From contig NZ_JALCCV010000010.1 of assembly GCF_022640935.1 (NCBI RefSeq), forward strand, positions 1 to 58,661: DNA of 58,661 nucleotides. The letters run 5' to 3'. Under the pieces are notes generated by a model, which made no database searches, was not told where the DNA came from, and saw only the letters and a list, made by a program, of their open reading frames with translations. Shown here one piece after another: positions 1 through 7,755 of this stretch (within the stretch, counting starts at the first letter, position 1; every line of letters begins with the position of its first letter). The position numbers and the translations under genes are program-made. Source of the stretch: Bifidobacterium sp. GTDB lineage: Bacteria; Actinomycetota; Actinomycetes; Actinomycetales; Bifidobacteriaceae.

Positions 1-73
1 AGTAATTCTCCCGGCTGTCAGCCAACAGCCTGACCGCCCGTTCTTTGAACTCCTTGGTATATCTCGTACTCAT
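1..73 (-). CDS. IS3-family transposase OrfA, N-terminal fragment cut by window edge
   Basis: Reading the minus strand from ATG at 73 gives 24 codons beginning MSTRYTKEFKERAVRLL, with no stop before the window edge. This is the opening helix of the helix-turn-helix OrfA that binds the ends of IS3-family elements (family knowledge). The rest of OrfA and the DDE catalytic OrfB would lie to the left, outside the window. Nothing can be said about whether the element is complete or active. Confidence 0.75.
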   Translation of the reverse strand, partial: MSTRYTKEFKERAVRLLADSRENY

Positions 74-122
74 AATTCCATCATTCCCTACCTAGGGGAA
101 ATCAGGAACAAAACCCAGTCCA
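1..122 (-). mobile_element. Right-hand end of an IS3-family insertion sequence (partial)
   Basis: The partial OrfA starts about 50 bp from a minus-strand sequence beginning TGGACTGGGTTTTGTTCC at position 122. The TG start, the GC-then-T run and the distance to OrfA resemble an IS3-family terminal inverted repeat. The boundary at 122 is an inference, because the other terminus and the target duplication are outside the window. Confidence 0.5.
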
Positions 123-152
123 TATCACTATAATATAGCGAGCGATATGGTG

Positions 153-422
153 CTACCAATGAAATGAATGAGTAGACACGCCTCGATATACGGGAAGAAC
201 TTGATATCCAATTAACAGCATCGAAACCGAGAATACAAGGCAGTATCCCTCCGTGAAAATCAGAGAGAGAATTAGACACAGACTCACGAGGAAGTTCATG
301 CAGTGAAAAGTTTTCTTGGTGTCGTGCTCTTTCACCATGTTTTGCGCGGATGCAGCAATCATCAGCAGCGCATATACGCCTATAATGATTTTCAGTACTA
401 CCATAAGGCGTTTCTTCCTCAT
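153..422 (-). CDS. Small hydrophobic membrane protein of unknown function
   Basis: An 89-residue frame starts at ATG 422 with a basic MRKKR N-terminus followed by a hydrophobic stretch (about residues 7-25). A second strongly hydrophobic stretch follows at about 42-72 after a polar loop, so two or three membrane segments are likely. I recognise no family. It sits between an insertion-sequence end and ileS, in DNA visibly richer in A+T than its neighbours, which suggests recent acquisition or a remnant. No clear ribosome site precedes the start, so it could be non-coding debris. Confidence 0.4.
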   Translation of the reverse strand: MRKKRLMVVLKIIIGVYALLMIAASAQNMVKEHDTKKTFHCMNFLVSLCLILSLIFTEGYCLVFSVSMLLIGYQVLPVYRGVSTHSFHW

Positions 423-549
423 CGATTGTTGTCCGCAACATTTGAACTCCCAGCCGTGCTACGCCAATGCAACTAAACGGCAGCGCCGGGAAATGACCAA
501 CCACTCATTCCCGACGCCGCCGTTTAGTACCAATCAGCACAAGGCAACA

Positions 550-3500
550 TCACGCCTTCTCCACACTCACTCCCAGCTCCTGCACCGCGTCATCCGGCAC
601 CACGTCCAGACTCGTGGCGAGCGTCTCGGCAGCGATTAGTTCGCGGAACTGTTCGACTTTTGGCGCGTCGGCAACTGGCACGGTCAGGCGCAGCGCGATG
701 CGGTCGGAGATGTCGAGACCGGCGTCCTTGCGGGCGTCTTGGACAGCTCGAATGGCGTCGCGGGCGTAGCCTTCGGCGAGCAGGTCAGCGTTTAGCGCGG
801 TGTCGAGAATCACGAAGCCGCCGGTCGGCAGCGTGGACGATACAGCGCCGGCCGCGACGCCGGCCGCGGCATCACTTTCCTCAACCTGGTTGATGAGCTC
901 GTACTCTCCCTCGACCAGCGCCAAGTCACCAGACGGTGTCTGGACGACCGGCGAACCGGTGGCAGAGTCCACATGCCATGCGCCGGACTTGGAGGCCTTG
1001 ATGGCGAACTGCACTTGCCTGCCAAGCCTCGGACCGGCTGCGCGGGCGTTGACCTTCAGGTCATTGATGACTTTCAGGCCGTGCTTGGGTGCGTCCTCGA
1101 TGGTAGAGAACTCAATATCCTTGACGTTGAGTTCAGACTTAAGCAGCTCCTCGTAGCCGGCAGCGCCAGTCGGGTCATCGACCAGAACAGTCAAGCGCCC
1201 CAGCGGCTGGCGCACGCGGATCTGCTCCGCCTTGCGCAGGGAGAGCGTGGCGGAAACGATCTCGCGGACCTTCTCCATCGCGGCGACCAGCTGCTGATCG
1301 GCAACAAGTACCTTGCCCAGCTCGGTATCCTCACCGGACTGTGCGTCCTTGACGAACGGCCAATCCATCAGGTGCACCGATTCGCCGCCGGTCAGCCCGC
1401 GCCACACGGCTTCGGCTTCCATCGGTGCGAGCGGTGCGAGCACGCGCATGAAGGTTTCCAGCACGGTGTAGAGCGTGTTGAACGCGTCCGGATCCTCGTT
1501 CCAGAATCGGTCGCGCGTGTTGCGGATGTACCAGTTCGTCAGTACGTCGATGAAGTCCGAGGCCGCGGCATAGGCGTCGGAGATCGCGAAATCGTCCAGC
1601 GCCTTTTGCGCACACTCGACCAGCATGCGCGTGCGGGCGAGCAGATAGCGGTCCATCGCCGGCAGGCCGGCCACTTCGTCAGGGCGCAGCAGCCGCGCGT
1701 CGAAGCCCGCCCCATGGTTGGCGGCGTTCGCATACAGGGTGAAGAAGTAGTACGAGCTCCAGATCGGCAGCATGGCCTGACGCACGGTGTTGCGGATGCC
1801 ATCGGCGGTGACGATGAGATTGCCGCCGCGCAGGATCGGCGAGCTCATGAGGAACCAGCGCATCGCGTCGGAGCCGTAGTCGTTGAACACGCCGTTCACA
1901 TCCGGATAATTATGCAGGTGCTTGCTCATCTTCTGGCCGTCGCTGCCGAGCACGATGCCATGGCAGATCACGTTCTCAAACGCCGAACTGTCGAACAGGC
2001 CCGTGGCCATCACATGCAGCAGGTAGAACCAGCCTCGTGTCTGGCCGATGTATTCCACAATATAATCGGCCGGGAAGTGCTGCTCGAAATACTCTTTGTT
2101 CTCGAAGGGGTAATGGAACTGCGCGAACGACATCGAGCCGGACTCGAACCAGCAGTCCAACACGTCACTGATCCGGTGCATATGCGACTTGCCCGTAGGA
2201 TCATCGGGGTTGACGCGCACCAGCTCGTCGATGAAGGGCCGGTGCATGTTGATCTTGCCGTCGCGCCCGCGCGGATAGTCGCCGAAATCGCGTTTGAGCT
2301 CCTCGAGCGAGCCATACACATCGACGCGTGGATGCTTCGGATCGTCAGAGACCCACACCGGGATGGGCGAGCCCCAGAAACGGTTGCGGCTGATCGACCA
2401 GTCGCGCGCGTTCGACAGCCATTTGCCGAACTGGCCGTCCTTGACGTTCTCGGGGATCCAGTTGATCTCCTGGTTGTGCGCCAGCAGGCGGTCCTTGAAC
2501 TTCGTGACCGAGACGAACCACGAGGAGACCGGCTTGTAGATCAGCGGCGTGCCGCAGCGCCAGCAGTGCGGGTAGGAGTGCACGTAGCTCTTCTCCTGGA
2601 AGAGCAGTGCGCGATGCTCGGCCGGAATCTGCGCGAGTGAGCCGTCGCCGGCGCGCAGATTGCGCAGGATCGGCAGGTTGGCGTCGAATACGTACAGCCC
2701 TTCGTAATCCGGGCAGGCGTTGGTGAACTTGCATCCTGCGTCGAGCACGTCGGTCGATACGATGCCATATCTGGTCAGCGTGTTCATATCATCTTCGCCA
2801 TAAGGCGCCTGATGCACCAGGCCGGTGCCCTCGACAGTATCGACGTAGTCCGCCAACAGGATCTGATAGGCGTTCGGCCCGGGCACACCGCCCTCGGCCG
2901 TGGCCTTGTCGTCCGCAAAGTACGGAAACACCGGCCAGTAGCGCCAGCCGACCATCTCGCTGCCCTTGAGCTCGCGCACGACCTCGTAGTCCTCCCCCAG
3001 CTCCTTGGCATACGAGCCGAGCAACGGCTTGCCGAGGTAGAACTTCTTGCCCGCGAACTTGCCAGTCGTTGGTTTGACCTCAACATAATCGATGTCAGCG
3101 CCCACGACGATGGCGAAGTTGGTCGGCACAGTCCACGGCGTAGTCGTCCAGAAGACCGCGTAGGCGTCCTCTTCGTCGCGCAGCTTGACCGCGACCGAAA
3201 CGGTAGTGTCCTGACGGTCCTGATAGACGTCGGCATCCATGCGCAGCTCGTGCGCGGACAGCGGCGTCTCATCTTTGGGGCAGTACGGCAGCACGCGGTA
3301 ACCCTGATATGCCAAGCCCTTCTCGTAGAGCTGCTTGAAAGCCCACATCACCGATTCCATGTACGGGATGTCGAGCGTCTTGTACCCGTGCTCGAAATCG
3401 ACCCAACGCGCCTGGCGATGCACGTAATCCTGCCATTCGCCGGTGTACTTGAGCACTGACGCACGGCAGGCGTCATTGAACTTCTCGATGCCCATCTGCT

Positions 3501-3903
3501 CGATCTGGTCGACCGACTCGATGCCCAGCTCCTTTTGCGCCTCGAGCTCCGCAGGCAGGCCGTGCGTGTCCCAGCCGAAGACGCGGTTGACGCGGCGCCC
3601 CTTCATGGTCTGATAGCGCGGGATCACATCCTTGGCATACCCGGTGAGCAGGTGGCCGTAGTGTGGCAGGCCGTTGGCGAAAGGCGGGCCGTCGAAGAAG
3701 ACGAACTCGTTCTGGCTGTGGTCGCCGGAGGGGTTGCGTTCGACGGACTTGTTGAAAGTATCGTCCTTATCCCAGTAATCGAGCACCGACACTTCGAGAT
3801 CCGGGAAGCTCGGGTTCGGCGCGACATGCGCGCTCTGCTCGCCGGCAGCGGCCTTGGGATACACATGCTGAGATTCGGCATTCGAATTGGTGGTTTCACT
3901 CAC
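550..3903 (-). CDS. ileS: Isoleucyl-tRNA synthetase
   Basis: This class I aminoacyl-tRNA synthetase charges tRNA-Ile and edits misactivated valine in the cytosol. The 1117-residue product carries the HIGH-type motif HYGH at 81-84 after the family's DGPPFANG, the editing domain in the middle third, and the KMSK loop near residue 658 (DGQKMSKH). The long C-terminal anticodon-binding part follows. The length fits the large actinobacterial/eukaryal-like IleRS type. The start is GTG at 3903, chosen because AGGAG lies 7 bases upstream and the frame opens with the expected N-terminal extension. A translational T-box leader lies directly upstream. Confidence 0.97.
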   Translation of the reverse strand: MSETTNSNAESQHVYPKAAAGEQSAHVAPNPSFPDLEVSVLDYWDKDDTFNKSVERNPSGDHSQNEFVFFDGPPFANGLPHYGHLLTGYAKDVIPRYQTMKGRRVNRVFGWDTHGLPAELEAQKELGIESVDQIEQMGIEKFNDACRASVLKYTGEWQDYVHRQARWVDFEHGYKTLDIPYMESVMWAFKQLYEKGLAYQGYRVLPYCPKDETPLSAHELRMDADVYQDRQDTTVSVAVKLRDEEDAYAVFWTTTPWTVPTNFAIVVGADIDYVEVKPTTGKFAGKKFYLGKPLLGSYAKELGEDYEVVRELKGSEMVGWRYWPVFPYFADDKATAEGGVPGPNAYQILLADYVDTVEGTGLVHQAPYGEDDMNTLTRYGIVSTDVLDAGCKFTNACPDYEGLYVFDANLPILRNLRAGDGSLAQIPAEHRALLFQEKSYVHSYPHCWRCGTPLIYKPVSSWFVSVTKFKDRLLAHNQEINWIPENVKDGQFGKWLSNARDWSISRNRFWGSPIPVWVSDDPKHPRVDVYGSLEELKRDFGDYPRGRDGKINMHRPFIDELVRVNPDDPTGKSHMHRISDVLDCWFESGSMSFAQFHYPFENKEYFEQHFPADYIVEYIGQTRGWFYLLHVMATGLFDSSAFENVICHGIVLGSDGQKMSKHLHNYPDVNGVFNDYGSDAMRWFLMSSPILRGGNLIVTADGIRNTVRQAMLPIWSSYYFFTLYANAANHGAGFDARLLRPDEVAGLPAMDRYLLARTRMLVECAQKALDDFAISDAYAAASDFIDVLTNWYIRNTRDRFWNEDPDAFNTLYTVLETFMRVLAPLAPMEAEAVWRGLTGGESVHLMDWPFVKDAQSGEDTELGKVLVADQQLVAAMEKVREIVSATLSLRKAEQIRVRQPLGRLTVLVDDPTGAAGYEELLKSELNVKDIEFSTIEDAPKHGLKVINDLKVNARAAGPRLGRQVQFAIKASKSGAWHVDSATGSPVVQTPSGDLALVEGEYELINQVEESDAAAGVAAGAVSSTLPTGGFVILDTALNADLLAEGYARDAIRAVQDARKDAGLDISDRIALRLTVPVADAPKVEQFRELIAAETLATSLDVVPDDAVQELGVSVEKA

Positions 3904-4240
3904 CGCAGTTCTCCTCGTTTGGCAGGTTCGTCATACACAACCCACGAGGACGACAACGGCACCGAAGCCGCCGGAACGTGCTGTTTCAATCGGCATGTCC
4001 GGCCTGTCGGCAACCGCAACCGCGGTACCACCTCGCTTGCCGTATGTTCATCTCGCCATATTCCCACGAGACCCGCGCACGGCCGCTCGATCCGGCTATG
4101 TCGGGCCGGACCCGTCGGTTCTACTGGATTGCGACCCTCCTGCCGCCCTGATTCAATAGCGGTCAAAGCAGACCGGACGACTGCAATCGTTCTTCCGAAG
4201 ACTCCCCGCTGATAACGGATCAACGCCATACTGCTTGGCA
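3904..4240 (-). ncRNA. T-box leader of ileS (translational type)
   Basis: On the minus strand the conserved T-box core AGGTGGTACCGCG lies at 4033-4021, flanked by GGCAA and TTGCC arms (4041-4037 and 4013-4009) that can close the antisequestrator. Downstream, TCCTCGT (3950-3944) can pair with ACGAGGA (3918-3912), which contains the ileS Shine-Dalgarno sequence. There is no terminator hairpin with a U run. Established knowledge: actinobacterial ileS T-boxes sense uncharged tRNA-Ile and free the ribosome site. Several AUC triplets could be the specifier (for example in GAATCAG and GGATCGA) and I cannot choose between them. The 5' end is approximate; a possible -10 TAGTAT lies at 4245-4240. Confidence 0.88.
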
Positions 4241-4307
4241 TACTAGCACTGATCTGAGGACAGTTCGGCATCTTGTTCGCCAGCCGCCGCAATCGCGCGC
4301 AGGAGCA

Positions 4308-5174
4308 TTACTCCATGTCGAGCGGAACCGGCTGATTCGGCGCGGGCAACGCGTGGCTCAGTGCGTCGAACTCTTGGTCGGCAAGCGGATTGCCCAGCAC
4401 ATCCGCGTTTTCCAGCGTATGCTCCGAGCTGCCGCTGCGCGGAATCGCGATGATATTCGGCTGATGCAACACAAAAGCCAGCAGCACCTGCATCGGAGTG
4501 AAACCGTGTTCCCGCGCGACCTGCCGCACTGTCCGATCGCTGACCAGACCGCGTCGCAGGCTCCCCGCCTGGGCAAGCGAGCAATATGCCATCACCGGAA
4601 TATGCCGTTCGGCGAGCCACGGCATCAGATCCACCTCGATGCCGCGCGAACCTAAATGGTAGAGCACTTGGTCCACGCAGCAGTTCGAGCCGCCGTCAAG
4701 CGACAGCAGCTCCTGCATATCTGTCAGATTGAAGTTCGAAACGCCCCAACGACGAATCAGGCCTTCGTTCACGGCCTCCTGCATGCAGGCCACGGTTTCG
4801 GCCAGCGGGACGGAACCACGCCAGTGCAGCAGATACATGTCGAGGTAATCCGTGCCGAGCCTGTCGAGGCTCGCTTCCAAACTCTCGCGCAGATGAGTGC
4901 GGCCGGCATTGTATGGGTACACCTTGGAAACCAGATAGAGTTCTTTGCGCGAGTAGCCCGAGATGGCTTTGCCAACCAATCGCTCAGCCTCGCCCTCACC
5001 GTACATCTCCGCGGTGTCGATGAGCTGTACGCCCGCGTCCAGACCGGCGCGAAGCGCCTGGATCTCCGCATCCTGCGGACGCCGGCCCTCCCCCAGATAC
5101 CATGTACCCATGCCGAGCCGGGGCATCATGCTGCCGTCGGGCAATTCGACTTGAAGATCTCTCGTGACATTCAT
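4308..5174 (-). CDS. Aldo/keto reductase
   Basis: This is a predicted NADPH-dependent carbonyl reductase with a single TIM barrel of 288 residues. Visible family features are the LGMGTWYLG start strand, the DTAEMYGEGEAE segment with catalytic Asp and Tyr, the Lys in LVSKVYP, the His in LLHWRG, and the C-terminal NADP-binding IPRSGSSEHTLEN segment. I take ATG 5174, preceded by AAAGAGAA, because the open frame further upstream runs through repeat-bearing intergenic DNA and looks non-coding. It lies between ileS and the ribokinase gene with gaps on both sides, so it is probably its own transcription unit. The substrate is unknown. Confidence 0.9.
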   Translation of the reverse strand: MNVTRDLQVELPDGSMMPRLGMGTWYLGEGRRPQDAEIQALRAGLDAGVQLIDTAEMYGEGEAERLVGKAISGYSRKELYLVSKVYPYNAGRTHLRESLEASLDRLGTDYLDMYLLHWRGSVPLAETVACMQEAVNEGLIRRWGVSNFNLTDMQELLSLDGGSNCCVDQVLYHLGSRGIEVDLMPWLAERHIPVMAYCSLAQAGSLRRGLVSDRTVRQVAREHGFTPMQVLLAFVLHQPNIIAIPRSGSSEHTLENADVLGNPLADQEFDALSHALPAPNQPVPLDME

Positions 5175-5296
5175 ATCGTTCTCTTTCTGTCGAAAACGTT
5201 CATGCAGAGGTGCTCGCTCGCATAATCCACAATATCTTTCTGCTGCTGGACGGCGTTTACAAAGTTGTGCCGTGCAGCGTATTTTCCTGTCGCACG

Positions 5297-5362
5297 CACC
5301 TATCTGCGTTGTGTGCGGCGTTATTCCATTCTTGCGGAGGCCTATCTGCGTTATGTGCGGCG
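5297..5362. repeat. Intergenic repeat, two units 42 bp apart
   Basis: TATCTGCGTTGTGTGCGGCG at 5301-5320 recurs with one change at 5343-5362. CTTGCGGAGG precedes the second unit. The same two-block arrangement occurs at 47256-47309, where 37 of 54 positions match without gaps. It lies upstream of the aldo/keto reductase and contains no credible gene. The stretch 5363-5514 next to it shows nothing recognisable. Confidence 0.6.
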
Positions 5363-5514
5363 CCATTTCACGGAGAGACGAGTATCAGACGGCCATGAAG
5401 CGCCATTTTCAGACGACGACACCCATGATGCCACAGATTTTACGCCCCATGCAACGCCGATAACCGGTGGTTAAACAATTCCCATGAGATTGCAGCGACC
5501 CCTGTAGGCCGAAA

Positions 5515-5536
5515 GAGGTTGAAACAGGCGTTTCAC
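5515..5536 (-). terminator. Weak hairpin at the ribokinase stop
   Basis: On the minus strand GGTGAAAC-GCCT-GTTTCAACC can fold into a short stem right over the rbsK stop, followed by CTCTTTC. The stem is short and there is no full U run, so this is only a possible terminator. Confidence 0.35.
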
Positions 5537-6552
5537 CGTCCGATGAAACGCTTCATGATCTGGACGACGTTGCCATATGAGGCTTGCGCACCGAGTCCGG
5601 TCGCCGCGTAGGCGGAGACGTAGGAGGCGAGTTGGGCGGCGTCGCGCAGCGCGAAGCCAGAGGCGAGACCAGCCAGCACGGTACCCATGAATGCGTCGCC
5701 GCAGCCGGTGGTGTCCACCGGGGTGACCTTCACTGGCGCGATAGGAGTCACATCAGTCGCATCCAAAACCACCGAACCATCGCCGCCCAACGTTACGATC
5801 GTCTGTTCGAATCCGAGCTCTCGCAGCTGATCCAATGCCTGATCCCAGTCGAAAGCGCTCCAATCATCGTTTTCCGGTTCGACGACATCAAGCATCTGCG
5901 CCATCTCGTGCTCGTTGACAAGCAGGATATCGCAAAATTCAATCAGCTCTTGCGGCAACGTGGGCATGAATGGCGAGTTGTTGATCAGCACCTTCACACC
6001 GGCCTCGTGGCAAATTCTGGCGGAGGCCGTCACCGTCTCGATGGGGCTTTCCAGGCACAGCCCCAGCACGCCGGAAGAGACCAGCTTCTCCCGCATCGAT
6101 TCAATGTACTTCGCGCTGACCTGTGCGTTCGATCCGGGCGAATACACGATAGTGTTCTCGCCATGGGCATCGACCGTGATCACCGTGGTGCCGCTGGGGC
6201 CTTCGACGCGCAGCACATTCGCCGTGTCAACGCCGGCATCGCCGAGCTTGCCCAGCAGGAAGTCGGCGTTCGCGTCTTCGCCGACCGCGCCGAACAGCCA
6301 CGTATCGGCGCCGATACGCGCAGCTGCAGCCGCCTGATTGCCGGATTTGCCACCGGGGAGAATCCGCAGCGGGTCACCGGTGACGGTCTCCCCAGGTCTG
6401 GGCAAACGCTCGGTGGTGACCGTGTAGTCGGCGTTCATCGAACCGACGACGGAGACGGTGCCGTGGATGCGGCTTAGCGCAGCAAGAACCGGATTGTTCG
6501 TTGTCGTGTTAGTCTCGTCACTCATTGCAGCATCAGTCGTTGCGGTAGTCAT
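5533..6552 (-). CDS. rbsK: PfkB-family carbohydrate kinase, probably ribokinase
   Basis: Predicted to phosphorylate ribose to ribose-5-phosphate with ATP in the cytosol. The 339-residue protein shows the PfkB signatures: SVVGSMNADYTV at the N-terminus, the PGGKSGNQAAAAARIG substrate motif, and DTTGCGDAFMGTVLAG with the catalytic Asp and anion hole near the C-terminus. ATG 6552 is preceded by AAAGGAAA at good spacing. The roughly 30 residues before the domain are Thr/Asn-rich and unusual. The gene is 214 bp downstream of a nucleoside hydrolase on the same strand, which supports ribose from nucleosides as substrate. Another PfkB sugar kinase activity is possible. Confidence 0.85.
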   Translation of the reverse strand: MTTATTDAAMSDETNTTTNNPVLAALSRIHGTVSVVGSMNADYTVTTERLPRPGETVTGDPLRILPGGKSGNQAAAAARIGADTWLFGAVGEDANADFLLGKLGDAGVDTANVLRVEGPSGTTVITVDAHGENTIVYSPGSNAQVSAKYIESMREKLVSSGVLGLCLESPIETVTASARICHEAGVKVLINNSPFMPTLPQELIEFCDILLVNEHEMAQMLDVVEPENDDWSAFDWDQALDQLRELGFEQTIVTLGGDGSVVLDATDVTPIAPVKVTPVDTTGCGDAFMGTVLAGLASGFALRDAAQLASYVSAYAATGLGAQASYGNVVQIMKRFIGR

Positions 6553-6766
6553 TGCGTTTCCTTTCCCCGAATATCCAATCAAGACGTTTGGCGTATGCTC
6601 GCCCCGTCAGGCTTGGCTCGAACAGCAACAGCGATGTCCGTACAAGCCTGGATCTGCGATATTGCCTGTTGCAAGATTAGCGCCTTTACCAATGCTGCAC
6701 GCCGACGTTCCCGCCGAATATAATGCCGTTTTACGTCACAAAACGAGGGGAAACGTCACGCAACTG

Positions 6767-7723
6767 TCAGCCGGCGGCCTGCGCCAGCGCCGCAATCCGG
6801 GTCATGAACTCATTCAGGAAGCGCCTCACATCGACGCCAATCGCCACCTTCGTCGTCTTGACCGGGTCGTTCAGCCGATCGTTGTCGCCGATGGTGCGCC
6901 CGCGCGTAGGGCCTTCGACGTCGACCTTCATGTTGATCGGCAGCGTGGTCACCAGCGTCGGATCCACCGCTACGCCCACTGCCAGCGGATCGTGCAGGCC
7001 GCAGCCGCCCAGATGCGGGGCAGTGGTCTCATACGCTTTGATGTAATAGTCGGTCATATCGGCGAGGAATGCGCCTGCCGTGGTTCCCAAATCGCGCCAA
7101 CGCTGCGTTTCCCTGTAGGTCAGCAAGGTTTGCAGTGTCACATCAAGGCCGATCATTGTGGCAGGAGTGCCAGAGCGGAACAGGTAGTCCGCGGCCTCCG
7201 GATCCTGGGAGATATTGGCCTCAGTCCAGGCATTCACATTGCCAGGCACGGTGAGCGCGCCGCCCATGAGCACGATGCCGCCGAGCCGATCGGCAGTCTC
7301 CGGCGCCTTGCGCAGCGCCGCCGCAATATTGGTCATCGGACCGGTCGGCACGTAGATGAGTTCCTTGCCATAGGTTTTGGCCGCATCGATGATGAAATCG
7401 ATGGCCGGCTCGCTCTCCGGCTCACGATTCGAATCCGGTATAGTCACCTCCCCGATGCCGTTCTCGCCGTGGATAAACGCGGAAGCCTCGCCCACCGCGA
7501 AGGAATCGGCGGCGCTGGCATGCGGCAAACCCTTGTACACCTTAATTTCCGGATGGCCAAGCAAATCGGTAACGGCCAGAGAATTGCGCACGCCTTGGTC
7601 GAGCAGTACGTTGCCATAGGTGCCGGTGATGCCGATCAGCTCGACTTCCGGGCTGCCAAGCGCGTACGAGATCGCGAGTGCATCGTCCACGCCGGTGTCC
7701 AGATCCAAAATCAGCTTTTTCAT
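6767..7723 (-). CDS. Nucleoside hydrolase (inosine/uridine-preferring family)
   Basis: Predicted to split nucleosides into base and ribose. The N-terminal DLDTGVDDALAISYAL is the calcium-binding aspartate cluster of this family, followed by GITGTYGNV, the PTGPMTNIAAAL and LMGGAL segments, and the late HDPLAVGVAVDP motif. The length of 318 residues is normal. ATG 7723 is preferred over GTG 7729 because GAAAG sits 8 bases before it. It begins 32 bp after the ABC exporter gene and is followed by ribokinase, so a small nucleoside-salvage unit is likely, perhaps read through from the exporter operon. Confidence 0.9.
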   Translation of the reverse strand: MKKLILDLDTGVDDALAISYALGSPEVELIGITGTYGNVLLDQGVRNSLAVTDLLGHPEIKVYKGLPHASAADSFAVGEASAFIHGENGIGEVTIPDSNREPESEPAIDFIIDAAKTYGKELIYVPTGPMTNIAAALRKAPETADRLGGIVLMGGALTVPGNVNAWTEANISQDPEAADYLFRSGTPATMIGLDVTLQTLLTYRETQRWRDLGTTAGAFLADMTDYYIKAYETTAPHLGGCGLHDPLAVGVAVDPTLVTTLPINMKVDVEGPTRGRTIGDNDRLNDPVKTTKVAIGVDVRRFLNEFMTRIAALAQAAG

Positions 7724-7755
7724 GTACACATCTTTCGTTATCGAGGAAATGCCTG

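Noticed and set aside
973..2640. 555-codon plus-strand frame opposite ileS
   Set aside because: It lies wholly within ileS in antisense, shows no domain, and is the usual result of GC-rich codon use on the other strand.
4308..5366. Longer start of the aldo/keto reductase
   Set aside because: The extra 64 residues are encoded by the intergenic repeat region, are Arg/Cys-rich, and have no ribosome site; ATG 5174 fits the family start.
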